Part shown: positions 18,165 through 26,995 of the stretch, in pieces
Numbering within the stretch: position 1 is the first letter of the stretch
Layout: each line of letters begins with the position of its first letter
Assembly: GCA_046582185.1 (NCBI GenBank)
Contig: JAYGEX010000032.1
Span: forward strand, 75,571 to 139,570
Length of the DNA stretch: 64,000 bases
Reading direction: 5' to 3'
Source of the DNA: GCA-002726655 sp046582185
GTDB lineage: Bacteria; Pseudomonadota; Gammaproteobacteria; Pseudomonadales; Azotimanducaceae
Position numbers and translations under genes: made by a program
Notes under the pieces: generated by a model
What the model was told of the DNA's origin: nothing
The model's input: the letters and a program-made list of their open reading frames with translations, nothing else
Database searches by the model: none

Positions 18165-19754
18165 ATGGCAGATACATACGATATTGCTATTGTTGGCATG
18201 GGGCCTGTTGGCTGCGCTGCCGCTATATTATTCTCGCACAATGGTCTTCGCGTTGTCTGTATCGAGCGCGACCTGGATGTATATAGCTTGCCCAGGGCGG
18301 TCGCGATGGATGGTGAAATTGTCCGCGCCTTTCAAGCCGTTGGCCTTGGGCAACAACTGGACGATCTCTTGCAAACTGTACGCGAGGGGGATCGCGCAGG
18401 ATTTGCCAACTCAAAGCGGGAATGGTTGTTCGGCCACGATATGGCTGACGGTGGCAGCAATGGCTGGCAGCCACTTTCAATGTTCGATCAGCCAGAGGTG
18501 GAAACTTTTCTGCGCAGTCAGGCGATCAATCACCCAAATGTTACGTCGTATATAGGATACGAATTTGAATCCTTTGACGATCACGGGGACCAGGTTCATT
18601 TAAAGGCAAGTCAGATAAATACCAATCAATCGGAAAATGCGCGGAGCAATAGAGATGGGGTGATCGACATTAGCGCTCGATATGTGCTTGCTTGTGATGG
18701 TGCTAACAGCAAAATCCGCCGCACACTTAATATTGAATGGGACAACCTTGGCTATGACCATGACTGGCTCGTGGTCGACATTATTATTAAGGACGGGCAC
18801 ACGCTGAATAACGACACTGTGCAAGTCTGCGATCCCGATCGCATTACTACCTACGTTGTGACCAAAGATCCTTATCGGCGCTGGGAGTTTAAGCTCAACC
18901 CAGGTGAAACCTGGGATGAAATGCTGCAGGTTGAAAAGATCGAACAGCTCATCGAACCTTGGACGCCTAAAGGCAGTTACGAAATCCGCCGCTCCGCTGT
19001 CTACCAGTTCCATGCAGCGACGGCGAAAAGTTGGCGGGTGGGTAATGTCTTTATTGCCGGTGATGCAGCTCACCAGACTCCACCTTTTCTTGGCCAGGGC
19101 ATGAATGCCGGCATGCGTGATGCCATCAATCTCGCCTGGAAATTTCAAATGGTTATTAAGGGTGAAGCCGATGAATCGCTGCTTGATGCTTATCAGCAGG
19201 AACGTCTGCCACATGCGCAGGACCTTGTTGAATGGGCGGTTGATATTGGGCAGCTAATGGAACATCTGGCGGCAGTCGAGGATGCTGAACGCAATGGCAA
19301 GGCGGTTCCAGAAGCTGTACATAAGAAAAAATCTTCGGGGTATGGGCAAGGTCGATCCAACCCGCCCCTTCGTGATGGTGTTTTAATGTTGGGTCAAGTG
19401 GACGACACGGGATCCTCGGGTTATCTGTTTAGCCAGCCGCTGGTGCAGCGTGGCGGCAAGGCCTTCAAACTGGACGAAGAGCTTGGCAGGGGCTTTTCCA
19501 TAGTAGCTAAATCAGAATCAGATATTAAATTAAATAAAGAGAGTCGCCGGATAATTGACCGCTTTGGTATTACGGTATCAAGCCTTGAGGGCTTGGAGTT
19601 GGTAAAAGGCAAGTTTGACAATTTGTTCAAGAATGCGAATGCCGCGATCATACGCCCGGATCACTATGTTTTTGGTCACACCACGAATGAGATTACCCTC
19701 GATGATCTTTTGCGGGCGCTCTCATCCACTCTAGCGTCTTCAGACACGAAGTAA
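18165..19754 (+). CDS. FAD-dependent aromatic monooxygenase (MhpA/PheA-like)
   Basis: 529-residue class A flavoprotein hydroxylase. The FAD-binding GxGxxG is GMGPVGCAAA (about 11-20), the DG motif region is LACDGANSKIRR, and the GD motif is VFIAGDAAHQTPPFLGQGMN. Sequence and length resemble MhpA-type 3-(3-hydroxyphenyl)propionate hydroxylases, which add a hydroxyl ortho to a phenol using NAD(P)H. A 6-bp-arm hairpin (18072-18093, GAGGCT/AGCCTC) sits in the leader. The TetR gene is divergent. The sequence reads as bicyclic or substituted aromatic turnover, but the substrate is not fixed. Confidence 0.88.
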   Translation: MADTYDIAIVGMGPVGCAAAILFSHNGLRVVCIERDLDVYSLPRAVAMDGEIVRAFQAVGLGQQLDDLLQTVREGDRAGFANSKREWLFGHDMADGGSNGWQPLSMFDQPEVETFLRSQAINHPNVTSYIGYEFESFDDHGDQVHLKASQINTNQSENARSNRDGVIDISARYVLACDGANSKIRRTLNIEWDNLGYDHDWLVVDIIIKDGHTLNNDTVQVCDPDRITTYVVTKDPYRRWEFKLNPGETWDEMLQVEKIEQLIEPWTPKGSYEIRRSAVYQFHAATAKSWRVGNVFIAGDAAHQTPPFLGQGMNAGMRDAINLAWKFQMVIKGEADESLLDAYQQERLPHAQDLVEWAVDIGQLMEHLAAVEDAERNGKAVPEAVHKKKSSGYGQGRSNPPLRDGVLMLGQVDDTGSSGYLFSQPLVQRGGKAFKLDEELGRGFSIVAKSESDIKLNKESRRIIDRFGITVSSLEGLELVKGKFDNLFKNANAAIIRPDHYVFGHTTNEITLDDLLRALSSTLASSDTK

Positions 19755-20105
19755 TACCGACGGGTTTCTTCTATGGGCAAGAACTAAACAATCCCAATTC
19801 TTCGCGACTTGCAGACAGGCCGGGCCAAATTCCTGCGCATCAAGAAAATGATTAGCATGGGTGTTCTGAGTGGTATTGCTATTAGGGTATTGATTTTCAG
19901 GTTTGTCATCTTCAAGGCATTGATCCAGCTTGAATGAATTCCTATTTCTCTTTTTTGGACTAATATTTTAGGTGTCGCCAAAGGCTATCATGAGGTATAC
20001 AAATTAATATACCTTGAGCTTCCGGGGCTGATGGCTTGATAACACTCTTGCTGATCATGCTGCGGGATATTGGAAATATGGCAGCGGTGGTGGAATGATT
20101 GAGCC
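19755..20105. other. intergenic stretch between monooxygenase and MATE gene
   Basis: No convincing gene. A 65-codon open frame on the minus strand (19784-19981) has no ribosome site and no recognisable protein pattern. The notable item is the inverted repeat at 19993-20014. Confidence 0.4.
19993..20014. promoter_or_regulatory. inverted repeat AGGTATA-N8-TATACCT before the MATE gene
   Basis: Perfect seven-base arms separated by eight AT-rich bases, about 90 bases upstream of the MATE start. Size and spacing suit a dimeric repressor operator. No matching second copy was noticed elsewhere in the window. Confidence 0.4.
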
Positions 20106-21476
20106 ATGGCACCCAGCGGCAAAGACCTAACACAAGGCTGTATCCCTGCGCATTTGACTCGCATGACGATACCGATGTTCCTCGGCATTTCATCGATGAT
20201 TGTCGCATCCATGATCGATACGATATACATCGGCATTATCGGTGCCAGTGAACTTGCCGCCTACAGTTTTACCTTTCCGGTTGTGATGGCGCTGTCCAGT
20301 GTTTCGATGGGAATAGGCACGGGTGCAGCATCTATTATTGCTCGGGCTGTGGGATCCGGTGATCGCGCAAGTGTGCTTCGATATACCCTGCATTCGCTCT
20401 TGCTAACAACTGTGCTGGTACTTTTTCTGATGGCGCTTGCGTCACTCTATTTAGAGGATGTCTTTATGCTGATGGGCGCTCAGGATGACCTGCGGCTCTT
20501 AATTAACCAGTACATGCGTATCTTCATCCTTGGTTTGCCCTTATTCACACTACCCATGGTAGTGAGTAATGTATTACGCGCCGTGGGTAATGCCAAAGTT
20601 CCTGGGCTGGTGATGACGCTGACTTCGGGCGTTCAGATTGTATTGGCGCCTCTGTTGATATTCGGCCTGCTGGGCATGCCCGAACTCGGCTTCGTTGGCT
20701 CCGCCTGGGCGGGCATTGTCTCAGGCCTGGTAAGAACCATCGGAATGTTTGCTATTTTGATATTCGGTGAAAAGATCCTGTGCTTCCATAAGGGGGCGTT
20801 GACGGGCCTTGTCGAGTCCACCAGGCACGTCCTCTACATTGGCCTGCCGTCCATGCTGAATAGTTTGATTGGTCCGGTATCCCTCGCGATTGTTATCCGC
20901 CTGCTATCGTCCCACGGGCCTTCCGTCGTTGCTGGTTTCGGCATTACCTCGCGATTCGAAATGCTGGTGATGATGCTCCTGATGTCGCTGGCATCAAGTG
21001 TCGGTCCATTTGTTGGTCAGAATTGGGGTGCCGGCAAAATTGATCGCGTTTACAAAGGGCTAAATGCTTCCTACAAATTTTGCCTGGCGTGGGGTTTTGC
21101 TAGTTTCGCCCTGTTAGCTCCATTTGGTGGTGACCTGGTTGCGCTGGTGAACGACGACCCGGTGTTGGTGGAGTCGGCGTCCTGGTATCTGCTCCTGGTG
21201 CCCATAAGTTTTGGCTTTCAAGGTATCGGTATGATGTCCGGCTCACTGTTTGTTGCGATGGGACGGCCACTACCCACAATGGTTCTATCGCTGGCGCGCA
21301 TGGTTGTAGTCTATATACCGATGGCCGTCATTTTTGAACATTACTGGGGATACATTGGTGTTTTTACAGCGACCATGCTGGCGAATCTGTTGATGGCGTT
21401 GGTGGCCTTCATATGGAGCAGGCGAATGTTGAAAGGCGAGATAGCCTTGATGCAAAAGTCGCCATCAGCTGGATAA
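20106..21476 (+). CDS. MATE family efflux transporter
   Basis: 456-residue inner-membrane exporter with about twelve hydrophobic segments. Family stretches include MIDTIYIGIIG, SMGIGTGAASIIARAVGSG, FGITSRFEMLV and VGQNWGAGKIDRVY; the repeated N- and C-halves are evident. It is a paralogue of the partial exporter at the left edge. It follows the aromatic monooxygenase on the same strand after 350 bases, so it may export a toxic intermediate, though it probably has its own promoter. Confidence 0.92.
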   Translation: MAPSGKDLTQGCIPAHLTRMTIPMFLGISSMIVASMIDTIYIGIIGASELAAYSFTFPVVMALSSVSMGIGTGAASIIARAVGSGDRASVLRYTLHSLLLTTVLVLFLMALASLYLEDVFMLMGAQDDLRLLINQYMRIFILGLPLFTLPMVVSNVLRAVGNAKVPGLVMTLTSGVQIVLAPLLIFGLLGMPELGFVGSAWAGIVSGLVRTIGMFAILIFGEKILCFHKGALTGLVESTRHVLYIGLPSMLNSLIGPVSLAIVIRLLSSHGPSVVAGFGITSRFEMLVMMLLMSLASSVGPFVGQNWGAGKIDRVYKGLNASYKFCLAWGFASFALLAPFGGDLVALVNDDPVLVESASWYLLLVPISFGFQGIGMMSGSLFVAMGRPLPTMVLSLARMVVVYIPMAVIFEHYWGYIGVFTATMLANLLMALVAFIWSRRMLKGEIALMQKSPSAG

Positions 21477-21550
21477 ATCAGACTGATTATCACCTTGGTA
21501 ATGTCATTTACCTTTTGCGAACAAATGATGCCTTATTGTTAACCGGCACG

Positions 21551-22378
21551 CTAACGCAGAAGGGTTGCCAACACTTCCTCAATGGTGGGAGGTTTGTCCT
21601 GACCCTTGTACTCCGCCAAAGACTCAAAGAGTTCTGCCGCAGCGAGATGGAATCCCTCCGGCATACCTGTGCCAGAGAAGGTCGCGGCAATTTCACGCAT
21701 CTCACCGGCGAAACGCCACGCCTTGGCAGTGTTACCGGTAACGCGCCGATGGGTCTCGCGAGTAAATTCCTCGCCCCATTGTTGTTCGAGCGCATCGCGC
21801 ACACCTTCCTTTTCGGCTACTGCAAGGATTGCAGAGAGCAGCGCCGTGCTGCCTTTTGTATAAGCGGCAAAGGTCATTTTTAAGGCGGAAGCTGAACCTA
21901 TGTGGGGGCCTATCACTGAGGTGTGGAGTGCCGATCCACTAAATAGATTTGCAATAAGCGCGGCATCTTCGCCGGAGAGATACAGTTTGGTGCCGTATTC
22001 TGCTTTCCAGGCAGGGCCGCCGATTATGCCGCCATCAACCACGCGGGCGCCTGAATTTCTCAGTAATGTGTCTATCTTCCGAGTGACGCCTGGTGCAATA
22101 GCATTGCCTTCAAGGTACATCCCGTTGAATTCCAGATCTGCAATTTCGCCAGCAAGATCTGCCGCCACATGCGGAGGGCAGACAGAAAGTATGATATTGC
22201 TCTGCTCGACCAAATCAGCCAGCGTGCCGCAATCTTCAAGGCCGGCATTCGATGCACGCTGGCGGGTAGCATCGCTGCGTTGACTGCCGGCCCACAGAAC
22301 TGTAGCTCCGTTGTGCGCTGCCGCTGCGCCAATCGATGCGCCCATGGCGCCTGGGTTAATCAATCCTATTATTGTCAT
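21551..22378 (-). CDS. NAD(P)-binding 3-hydroxyisobutyrate dehydrogenase-like protein (DUF1932 type)
   Basis: 275 residues in two domains. Residues 1-150 form a Rossmann fold beginning MTIIGLINPGAMGASIG (GxxxMG pattern, as in beta-hydroxyacid dehydrogenases). The C-terminal part (about 160-275) is helical and includes SASALKMTFAAYTKGSTALLSA, the usual DUF1932 start; Lys in this block corresponds to the catalytic lysine of the superfamily. It likely reduces or oxidises a small beta-hydroxy acid. It converges on the MATE gene. The substrate is unknown. Confidence 0.83.
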   Translation of the reverse strand: MTIIGLINPGAMGASIGAAAAHNGATVLWAGSQRSDATRQRASNAGLEDCGTLADLVEQSNIILSVCPPHVAADLAGEIADLEFNGMYLEGNAIAPGVTRKIDTLLRNSGARVVDGGIIGGPAWKAEYGTKLYLSGEDAALIANLFSGSALHTSVIGPHIGSASALKMTFAAYTKGSTALLSAILAVAEKEGVRDALEQQWGEEFTRETHRRVTGNTAKAWRFAGEMREIAATFSGTGMPEGFHLAAAELFESLAEYKGQDKPPTIEEVLATLLR

Positions 22379-22964
22379 GGTCTGCTCATCTCAGTTGAAT
22401 GATTTTAAGTCTCTTTAGTCGCTTCTCTTTGATAAGGAGCCTGCCGCTGATCGCATACTAAACCGATGGCCGCTCTGACGCGCAAATGAATTCCAAATAA
22501 AGCTGATGGGATTCGAACAATTCCGCGATACTGAACCCTTGACGTTCTGACTGCCCTTGATTGGTGGCAAGTCCACCTTTTGCAATGATATCGCGCCGGG
22601 GCTAATACTATGTGATCGTATTACAACGGTTTGACAACATTCGCGCCAGAAGCTGTGGGGTTCGGTTTTGGATACGTATATATTGGTATGGCTCGGATCG
22701 AAACTAAGGGCAAGGCTTCTGCGTACCTCGGCGATACCGTTGAAGTCGGCAATCGCATGATGACAAGCGGTATTTACACCCCTGCACTAACGCTGAATGG
22801 CACTTGCATCGTAGATTCGATCGGGAAATATCCAGAGGGATTGGGTTTCCTCTGCTGGGTGGGTTGCTCGATTCTTTTGAGAAACCCTGTAAGCTGATGT
22901 GGAAAGGGAGGGCTGGCATGACTTCAGACCTAAAACACTATTTTGTCGTCGTACATCCAAAACC
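22379..22964. other. 586-base stretch with no convincing gene
   Basis: An 88-codon open frame at 22631-22897 (+) lacks a ribosome site and a recognisable family. GATTCGAAC near 22510 recalls a tRNA T-loop but has no cloverleaf around it. I see nothing else firm here; promoters for the genes on either side must lie inside. Confidence 0.4.
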
Positions 22965-24001
22965 TTGAATAAAGTATTTCTATTCCTCGCATGGATGCTA
23001 TTGCCACTTAACTGCGTTGCATCCCCCCTGTTTGATGAAGACACTATTCTCGACGTGGAAATAGTCGGATCAATATCATCACTTAACAGAAAGAAGAGCG
23101 AAAAGCCCTTTCAACTGAGTACAAATGATATGCGGCATCGGATAAAGATACGAACACGAGGCAAAAAAACCGAAAGCGAGTTTGCCGGTTTCCACCGCTG
23201 AGACTCAATTTCAATGAACACGACACGCTAGACTCTGTGTTCGCTGGGCACGATAAAATTAAGCTGGTGACCCATTGCAAAAACAACAAGGCGTCAGAGG
23301 TAAACGTGCTGGAAGAATATGCCGCCTACCGGATTTTTAACCTGATTTCTAACCACAGCTACCGGGTGCGGCTCTTGAATATTCGTTATATCGACACCGC
23401 TAAGAAGTCATCATCGCAAGTCCATAAGGGGTTCCTGATAGAACCACCTGAACATCTTGCTAAACGAATAGAGGGGCAACGTCTAAGCGTTGATGGTGTA
23501 TCACTTGCATTCCTTAACTCAAATGAATTGACGGATATCTATGTATTCCAGTACCTGATTGAGAATACGGACTGGTCCCTCGTTATGCAAAAGGGTGAGC
23601 ATGCCTGTTGTCACAATGGCAGTATTTTCAGGATTCTTTCAAACAACTCAATATTGGAGCGTTCTAATATTGAGCAACTCAAATCCAGGCACGTATATAT
23701 TCCTTATGACTTTGATCTGGCAGGTTTGGTCAATGCGAAATACGCCTACCCGCATCCATCACTTAAAATGCGAAGTGTCACCCAGCAGCGCTATCGGGGG
23801 TTCTGTACATCAGCCGCCGATTTGCAGCTTTCAATCGCAAAGTTCAATACACTTGAAGCCGAAATTATGGCTGTCCCGGAATCCATACCGGGCCTAACTG
23901 CCAAAAAGATCGTAACAATGAAAAGATATATTGGTCGTTTCTTAGATGCCGCTTCCGATAGCCAAAGCCTGATAAAGTCATTTCAGAATCGATGTTTGTA
24001 A
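22965..24001 (+). pseudogene. secreted conserved hypothetical protein, frameshifted at an A7 run
   Basis: Reading begins at about TTG 22965 with a signal peptide (NKVFLFLAWMLLPLNCVAS) and a mature part starting PLFDEDTILDVEIVGS. At 23163-23169 the run GGC-AAAAAAA-CC changes frame: the first frame stops at 23199-23201, while the next frame carries KRVCRFPPLRLNF, then VFAGHDKIKLVTHC and a long C-terminal part to 24001. The joined protein, ~345 residues, fits a widespread exported hypothetical family whose members have RVCxFPPLRLNF in one frame. A -1 slip on the A run would rejoin the halves. This could be a real mutation, transcriptional slippage, or an assembly error in a homopolymer. Confidence 0.75.
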
Positions 24002-24082
24002 TAACGCCATGAATTCATCAAGGTATTCGTCGAATAAAATTCAATCGTTCATAATAGGCGGCACACTAAACGGATAGCCATA

Positions 24083-24760
24083 TTGTCGACTGCGCAGCCA
24101 CTTAAGATGTGGGTATTGAAGGCTTGCCCTTTATGGGTAGGCCTTTGGCCCATTATTGCTATCCACATATCCTATTTTATTGCTGCCTCGGCAGGACATG
24201 TTGACTGGTGTAATCCGTATTGGGATTCCTGTACCTCTATTAGCGCTACGGGGCGACATGGCGTCGAGTTTTATTGGTTTAAGCTGACGATGATACCTGC
24301 GGCGCTGCTCATGTCGTTCTACTGGCATCGGATAGCGATATGGCAACAGTTTTTGGGTGGTGCGAATCAATGGATTAGCCGGTTTGGGTACATTGCCTGC
24401 GCCTTCCTAATCATGTATGTCATCGCCCTCGGTCTGTCAGGGGATCAGTTTCGCATTCAGCGCCGTATTGGCGTTATCCTCTACTTCACGCTGACTTATC
24501 TGGCGCAGCTCTTACTTGTGACCGACTTATGGCGGCGCGGTTTTCGGTCACAATCCGTGCAGCTTATGTTTGCGTTCTGCGCTGCCTGTCTTGGTATTGG
24601 CTTGATGAGTCTGGCCATCGATATGCTGACGGATTGGCATGATGACATCGAAGACGCAATTGAATGGATTCTTGCCTTGCTCATGCACCTTTACATAATT
24701 GCCTGTTACTGGGCCTGGCGTGCGACTGGATTTAATGGACAGGCTAACAAAACGTTATAA
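24083..24760 (+). CDS. membrane protein, Frag1/DRAM/Sfk1-like
   Basis: 225 residues with about five to six hydrophobic segments and no signal peptide. The loop HVDWCNPYWDSCTSISATGRHGVEFYWFKLTMIPAA is the kind of conserved region seen in Frag1/DRAM/Sfk1-type proteins. A TTG start (24083) is assumed; ATG 24107 would lose only eight residues. It lies ~80 bases after the frameshifted secreted protein and probably belongs to the same unit. The function of bacterial members is unknown. Confidence 0.65.
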   Translation: MSTAQPLKMWVLKACPLWVGLWPIIAIHISYFIAASAGHVDWCNPYWDSCTSISATGRHGVEFYWFKLTMIPAALLMSFYWHRIAIWQQFLGGANQWISRFGYIACAFLIMYVIALGLSGDQFRIQRRIGVILYFTLTYLAQLLLVTDLWRRGFRSQSVQLMFAFCAACLGIGLMSLAIDMLTDWHDDIEDAIEWILALLMHLYIIACYWAWRATGFNGQANKTL

Positions 24761-24808
24761 CCCTCGTCATATTCAGCGGCAAATAAAAGTGAGAATTATT
24801 TGAGCCTG

Positions 24809-24833
24809 GAACACGCGCGTCTAGGTGTTCTTT
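24809..24833. terminator. hairpin with T-run between convergent genes
   Basis: GAACAC (24809-24814) pairs with GTGTTC (24825-24830), followed by TTT. It lies ~50 bases after the stop of the 24083 gene and overlaps the end of the convergent cupin gene. Probable terminator. Confidence 0.5.
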
Positions 24834-25135
24834 AACTCAACCAGAATAGCCCGATATTCTTCACCACGATTAACCGCGGTCTCTATATGCCCCTTCTTGA
24901 TTAAGTCAGCAGTTCCTGGCTTAGGTGAAAAAGACAACGACTCTCCCAGCGCACCACCGGTGCCGTTATGAAACTGTATTTCAAGTGGTCCTTCTCCGGC
25001 AATATTTATCAGGAAGTAATCATGAAGATGCTCATGCCTGGGAATGCTTGCACCCTTGGGAACCACTTGATTCCATACTTTGACCTCTTCATTTTCGAAT
25101 ACTACTTTCGTCGCGATGGGCGTAAGTTCAGTCAT
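24821..25135 (-). CDS. small cupin-domain protein
   Basis: 104-residue single-domain beta-barrel. The metal-binding pattern of the cupin first motif is visible as PRHEHLHDYFLINIAGEG (His at about 33, 35 and 37), and a second His-containing strand region (KKGHIETAVNRG) follows. Small cupins of this size act as isomerases, dioxygenases or ligand-binding proteins. It is divergent from the alpha/beta hydrolase at 25309. No specific function is assigned. Confidence 0.75.
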   Translation of the reverse strand: MTELTPIATKVVFENEEVKVWNQVVPKGASIPRHEHLHDYFLINIAGEGPLEIQFHNGTGGALGESLSFSPKPGTADLIKKGHIETAVNRGEEYRAILVELKNT

Positions 25136-25308
25136 GACATTTCCCTCAATATTTTCCTAAACGATTTGTATTGGTCTACCATTGCTGCTTGTGCGTACGG
25201 TGTCAAGTTGCAGAACGGGAATGCAAAGGCTGCCCTCTTCACTGGTGGTAACTGGGTGAATCCGGTATTTTTGTGGCTGACTATTTATTCTTTTCGGCGG
25301 AACGACCA

Positions 25309-26136
25309 ATGGCAACGATCCAAGTGCAAGGAAAACAACTCGAGTATTTTGAGGCAGGTTTAGGCGACAACGTTGTGGTATTGATTCACGGAGCTGGTTC
25401 ATCTGCCCTTATATGGGATACAGTCCAGAGCCAGATGGCTGCTGAGGGCTATCATGTCTACGCCATTAGCCTCCCCGGTGCTGGCCAATCGCATAGGCCG
25501 ATTGAGCTTGCGGCATACCAGCCAGCCAGCTATGCCCGCGATATAAAAGGGGCGCTCCATGCATTGGAAATTAAGCGCTTTGCCATTGTTGGGCACTCAT
25601 TAGGCGTTTCTAATGTGCTGTATCTGGCGGCTGACTACTGCGAAGGCTTTGATATTCGGGCCATGATTTTGATGGCCGGAGGCGGTGGGGGGCAGCGGCA
25701 AGCACCTTCTGTAGAAGAGGCAGACGCGATCAGGAAAAATTGGCCACACCCAGATCCGGCTGGCGAGGATGAGCGAAGAAGAGTGTGGGAGAAGTTGCAT
25801 ATGGGCTTAAGCGAAGACGTTCGTGATCAGCTGTGGCGTGATATTAACAATAATCCCTTCGAGCGAGCATTTGGCCAGCGCATTAGTCCCAGGAAGGATA
25901 TGCGCGCTTTCCTGAATAATACAGACATACCAACGCTAATAGTCTCCGGCGATAGCGATAGCGTCGTGCCACTGAAACTTACACTACAGATGTATCCAGA
26001 ACTGCCAAGGGAAAAACGCCATCTGCATGTGTTTCATGGCATTGATCACTACCCTAATGCGGAAGTCCCTGACGAAATATCTCGCGTCTATATGGAATTT
26101 CTTGACGATAAATATGGCTCAGCTGCCGTTGAATGA
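25309..26136 (+). CDS. alpha/beta hydrolase
   Basis: 275-residue cytosolic hydrolase. The oxyanion block LIHGAGSSALIW is at 25-36, nucleophile Ser97 in GHSLG, the acid in SGDSDSVVP and the base His in GIDHYPN. ATG 25309 is chosen because GGCGG lies eight bases before it; the frame is open further upstream. Overall pattern is that of small ester, lactone or C-C bond hydrolases. It may be co-transcribed with the DUF1993 gene ~100 bases downstream. Confidence 0.85.
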   Translation: MATIQVQGKQLEYFEAGLGDNVVVLIHGAGSSALIWDTVQSQMAAEGYHVYAISLPGAGQSHRPIELAAYQPASYARDIKGALHALEIKRFAIVGHSLGVSNVLYLAADYCEGFDIRAMILMAGGGGGQRQAPSVEEADAIRKNWPHPDPAGEDERRRVWEKLHMGLSEDVRDQLWRDINNNPFERAFGQRISPRKDMRAFLNNTDIPTLIVSGDSDSVVPLKLTLQMYPELPREKRHLHVFHGIDHYPNAEVPDEISRVYMEFLDDKYGSAAVE

Positions 26137-26239
26137 CTTCTGTTGAATAACTGCTATGCCAATATATTGTGGAATTCGCGGTGGCGAGAGACCAGGGTTT
26201 CCGTGACAATACGCCCACTTTGAATAACAGGATGAAACG

Positions 26240-26761
26240 ATGACAATTTCGCTATTCGACATTAGCGTTGCGACTTACCTCCAAACTTTGAATGCAGTTG
26301 CTGGTGTGCTTGAAAAAGGCAAAGCTCATTGCAGTGATAATGGTATTGATCTTGACGATGTAGTGAGTACTTCGCTCTATCCAGATATGGCGCCATTCAG
26401 ATTTCAGATCACTTCGGTTGCCCATCATTCAGTTGGTACGATGGATGCACTGGAATCAGGTTCATTTGGCCCTCCCAGTGGATTCCCTGAATATGACTAC
26501 GAAGGCTTGCAGGGTCTGATAAATGAAAGACTGGAATCGCTTAAAGCTTACACACCAGAAGCAGTTAATGCGTTTGAAGCAAACGATGTCACATTTAAGT
26601 TAGGTGAAATGAAGATGCCATTTACTGCGACAAATTTCGTGCTTTCGTTCTCACACCCCAACCTCTATTTCCACGCCGCCACAGCCTATGACATTTTGCG
26701 AATGAAAGGTGTACCCGTTGGCAAACGGGACTTTATGGGCATGCCTCGCTTAAAGACATAA
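26240..26761 (+). CDS. DUF1993 family protein
   Basis: 173 residues matching the DUF1993 pattern: N-terminal FDISVATYLQTLNAVAGVLEKG, the PDMAPFRFQI block, and the C-terminal SHPNLYFHAATAYDILRMKGVPVGKRDFMG. The family is a four-helix DinB-like fold; the His residues (SVAHHS, PNLYFHA) may bind a metal. No activity is established. Confidence 0.88.
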   Translation: MTISLFDISVATYLQTLNAVAGVLEKGKAHCSDNGIDLDDVVSTSLYPDMAPFRFQITSVAHHSVGTMDALESGSFGPPSGFPEYDYEGLQGLINERLESLKAYTPEAVNAFEANDVTFKLGEMKMPFTATNFVLSFSHPNLYFHAATAYDILRMKGVPVGKRDFMGMPRLKT

Positions 26762-26820
26762 CGAACTTAGTTGTAGGTGCCCGGAAAGTAAGATCGCCGG
26801 TGTATTTCCTTTCTCAATAA

Positions 26821-26862
26821 CTGAACTTATTGCCTGGCGATATTAAAATGCAATGAGTTCAG
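26821..26862. terminator. 13-bp stem hairpin after the DUF1993 gene
   Basis: CTGAACTTATTGC (26821-26833) and GCAATGAGTTCAG (26850-26862) pair over 13 positions with one G-U wobble around a 16-base loop. It lies 60 bases beyond the DUF1993 stop and ~135 bases before the diiron gene. No T-run follows. It separates two units and could stop transcription or be a regulatory stem. Confidence 0.5.
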
Positions 26863-26995
26863 CTCCATACCCCCGCAAACAGTAATAGCTTATTGCTGCT
26901 TTAATCTGTTCTACTCGCTCATTGTTTTATAGTCTTTGGTAGTTGAACCGAAGGGGTAATTGGTAGAGCATAGACGCCTGAATAGGGAGAGCGCT

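Noticed and set aside
19784..19981. 65-codon open frame on the minus strand between the monooxygenase and MATE genes.
   Set aside because: No start signal and no recognisable sequence; likely chance.
22500..22530. GATTCGAAC stretch resembling a tRNA T-loop.
   Set aside because: No acceptor, D or anticodon stems can be folded around it on either strand.
22631..22897. 88-codon open frame on the plus strand.
   Set aside because: No ribosome site, no family pattern, and glycine/hydrophobic content without a clear protein layout.
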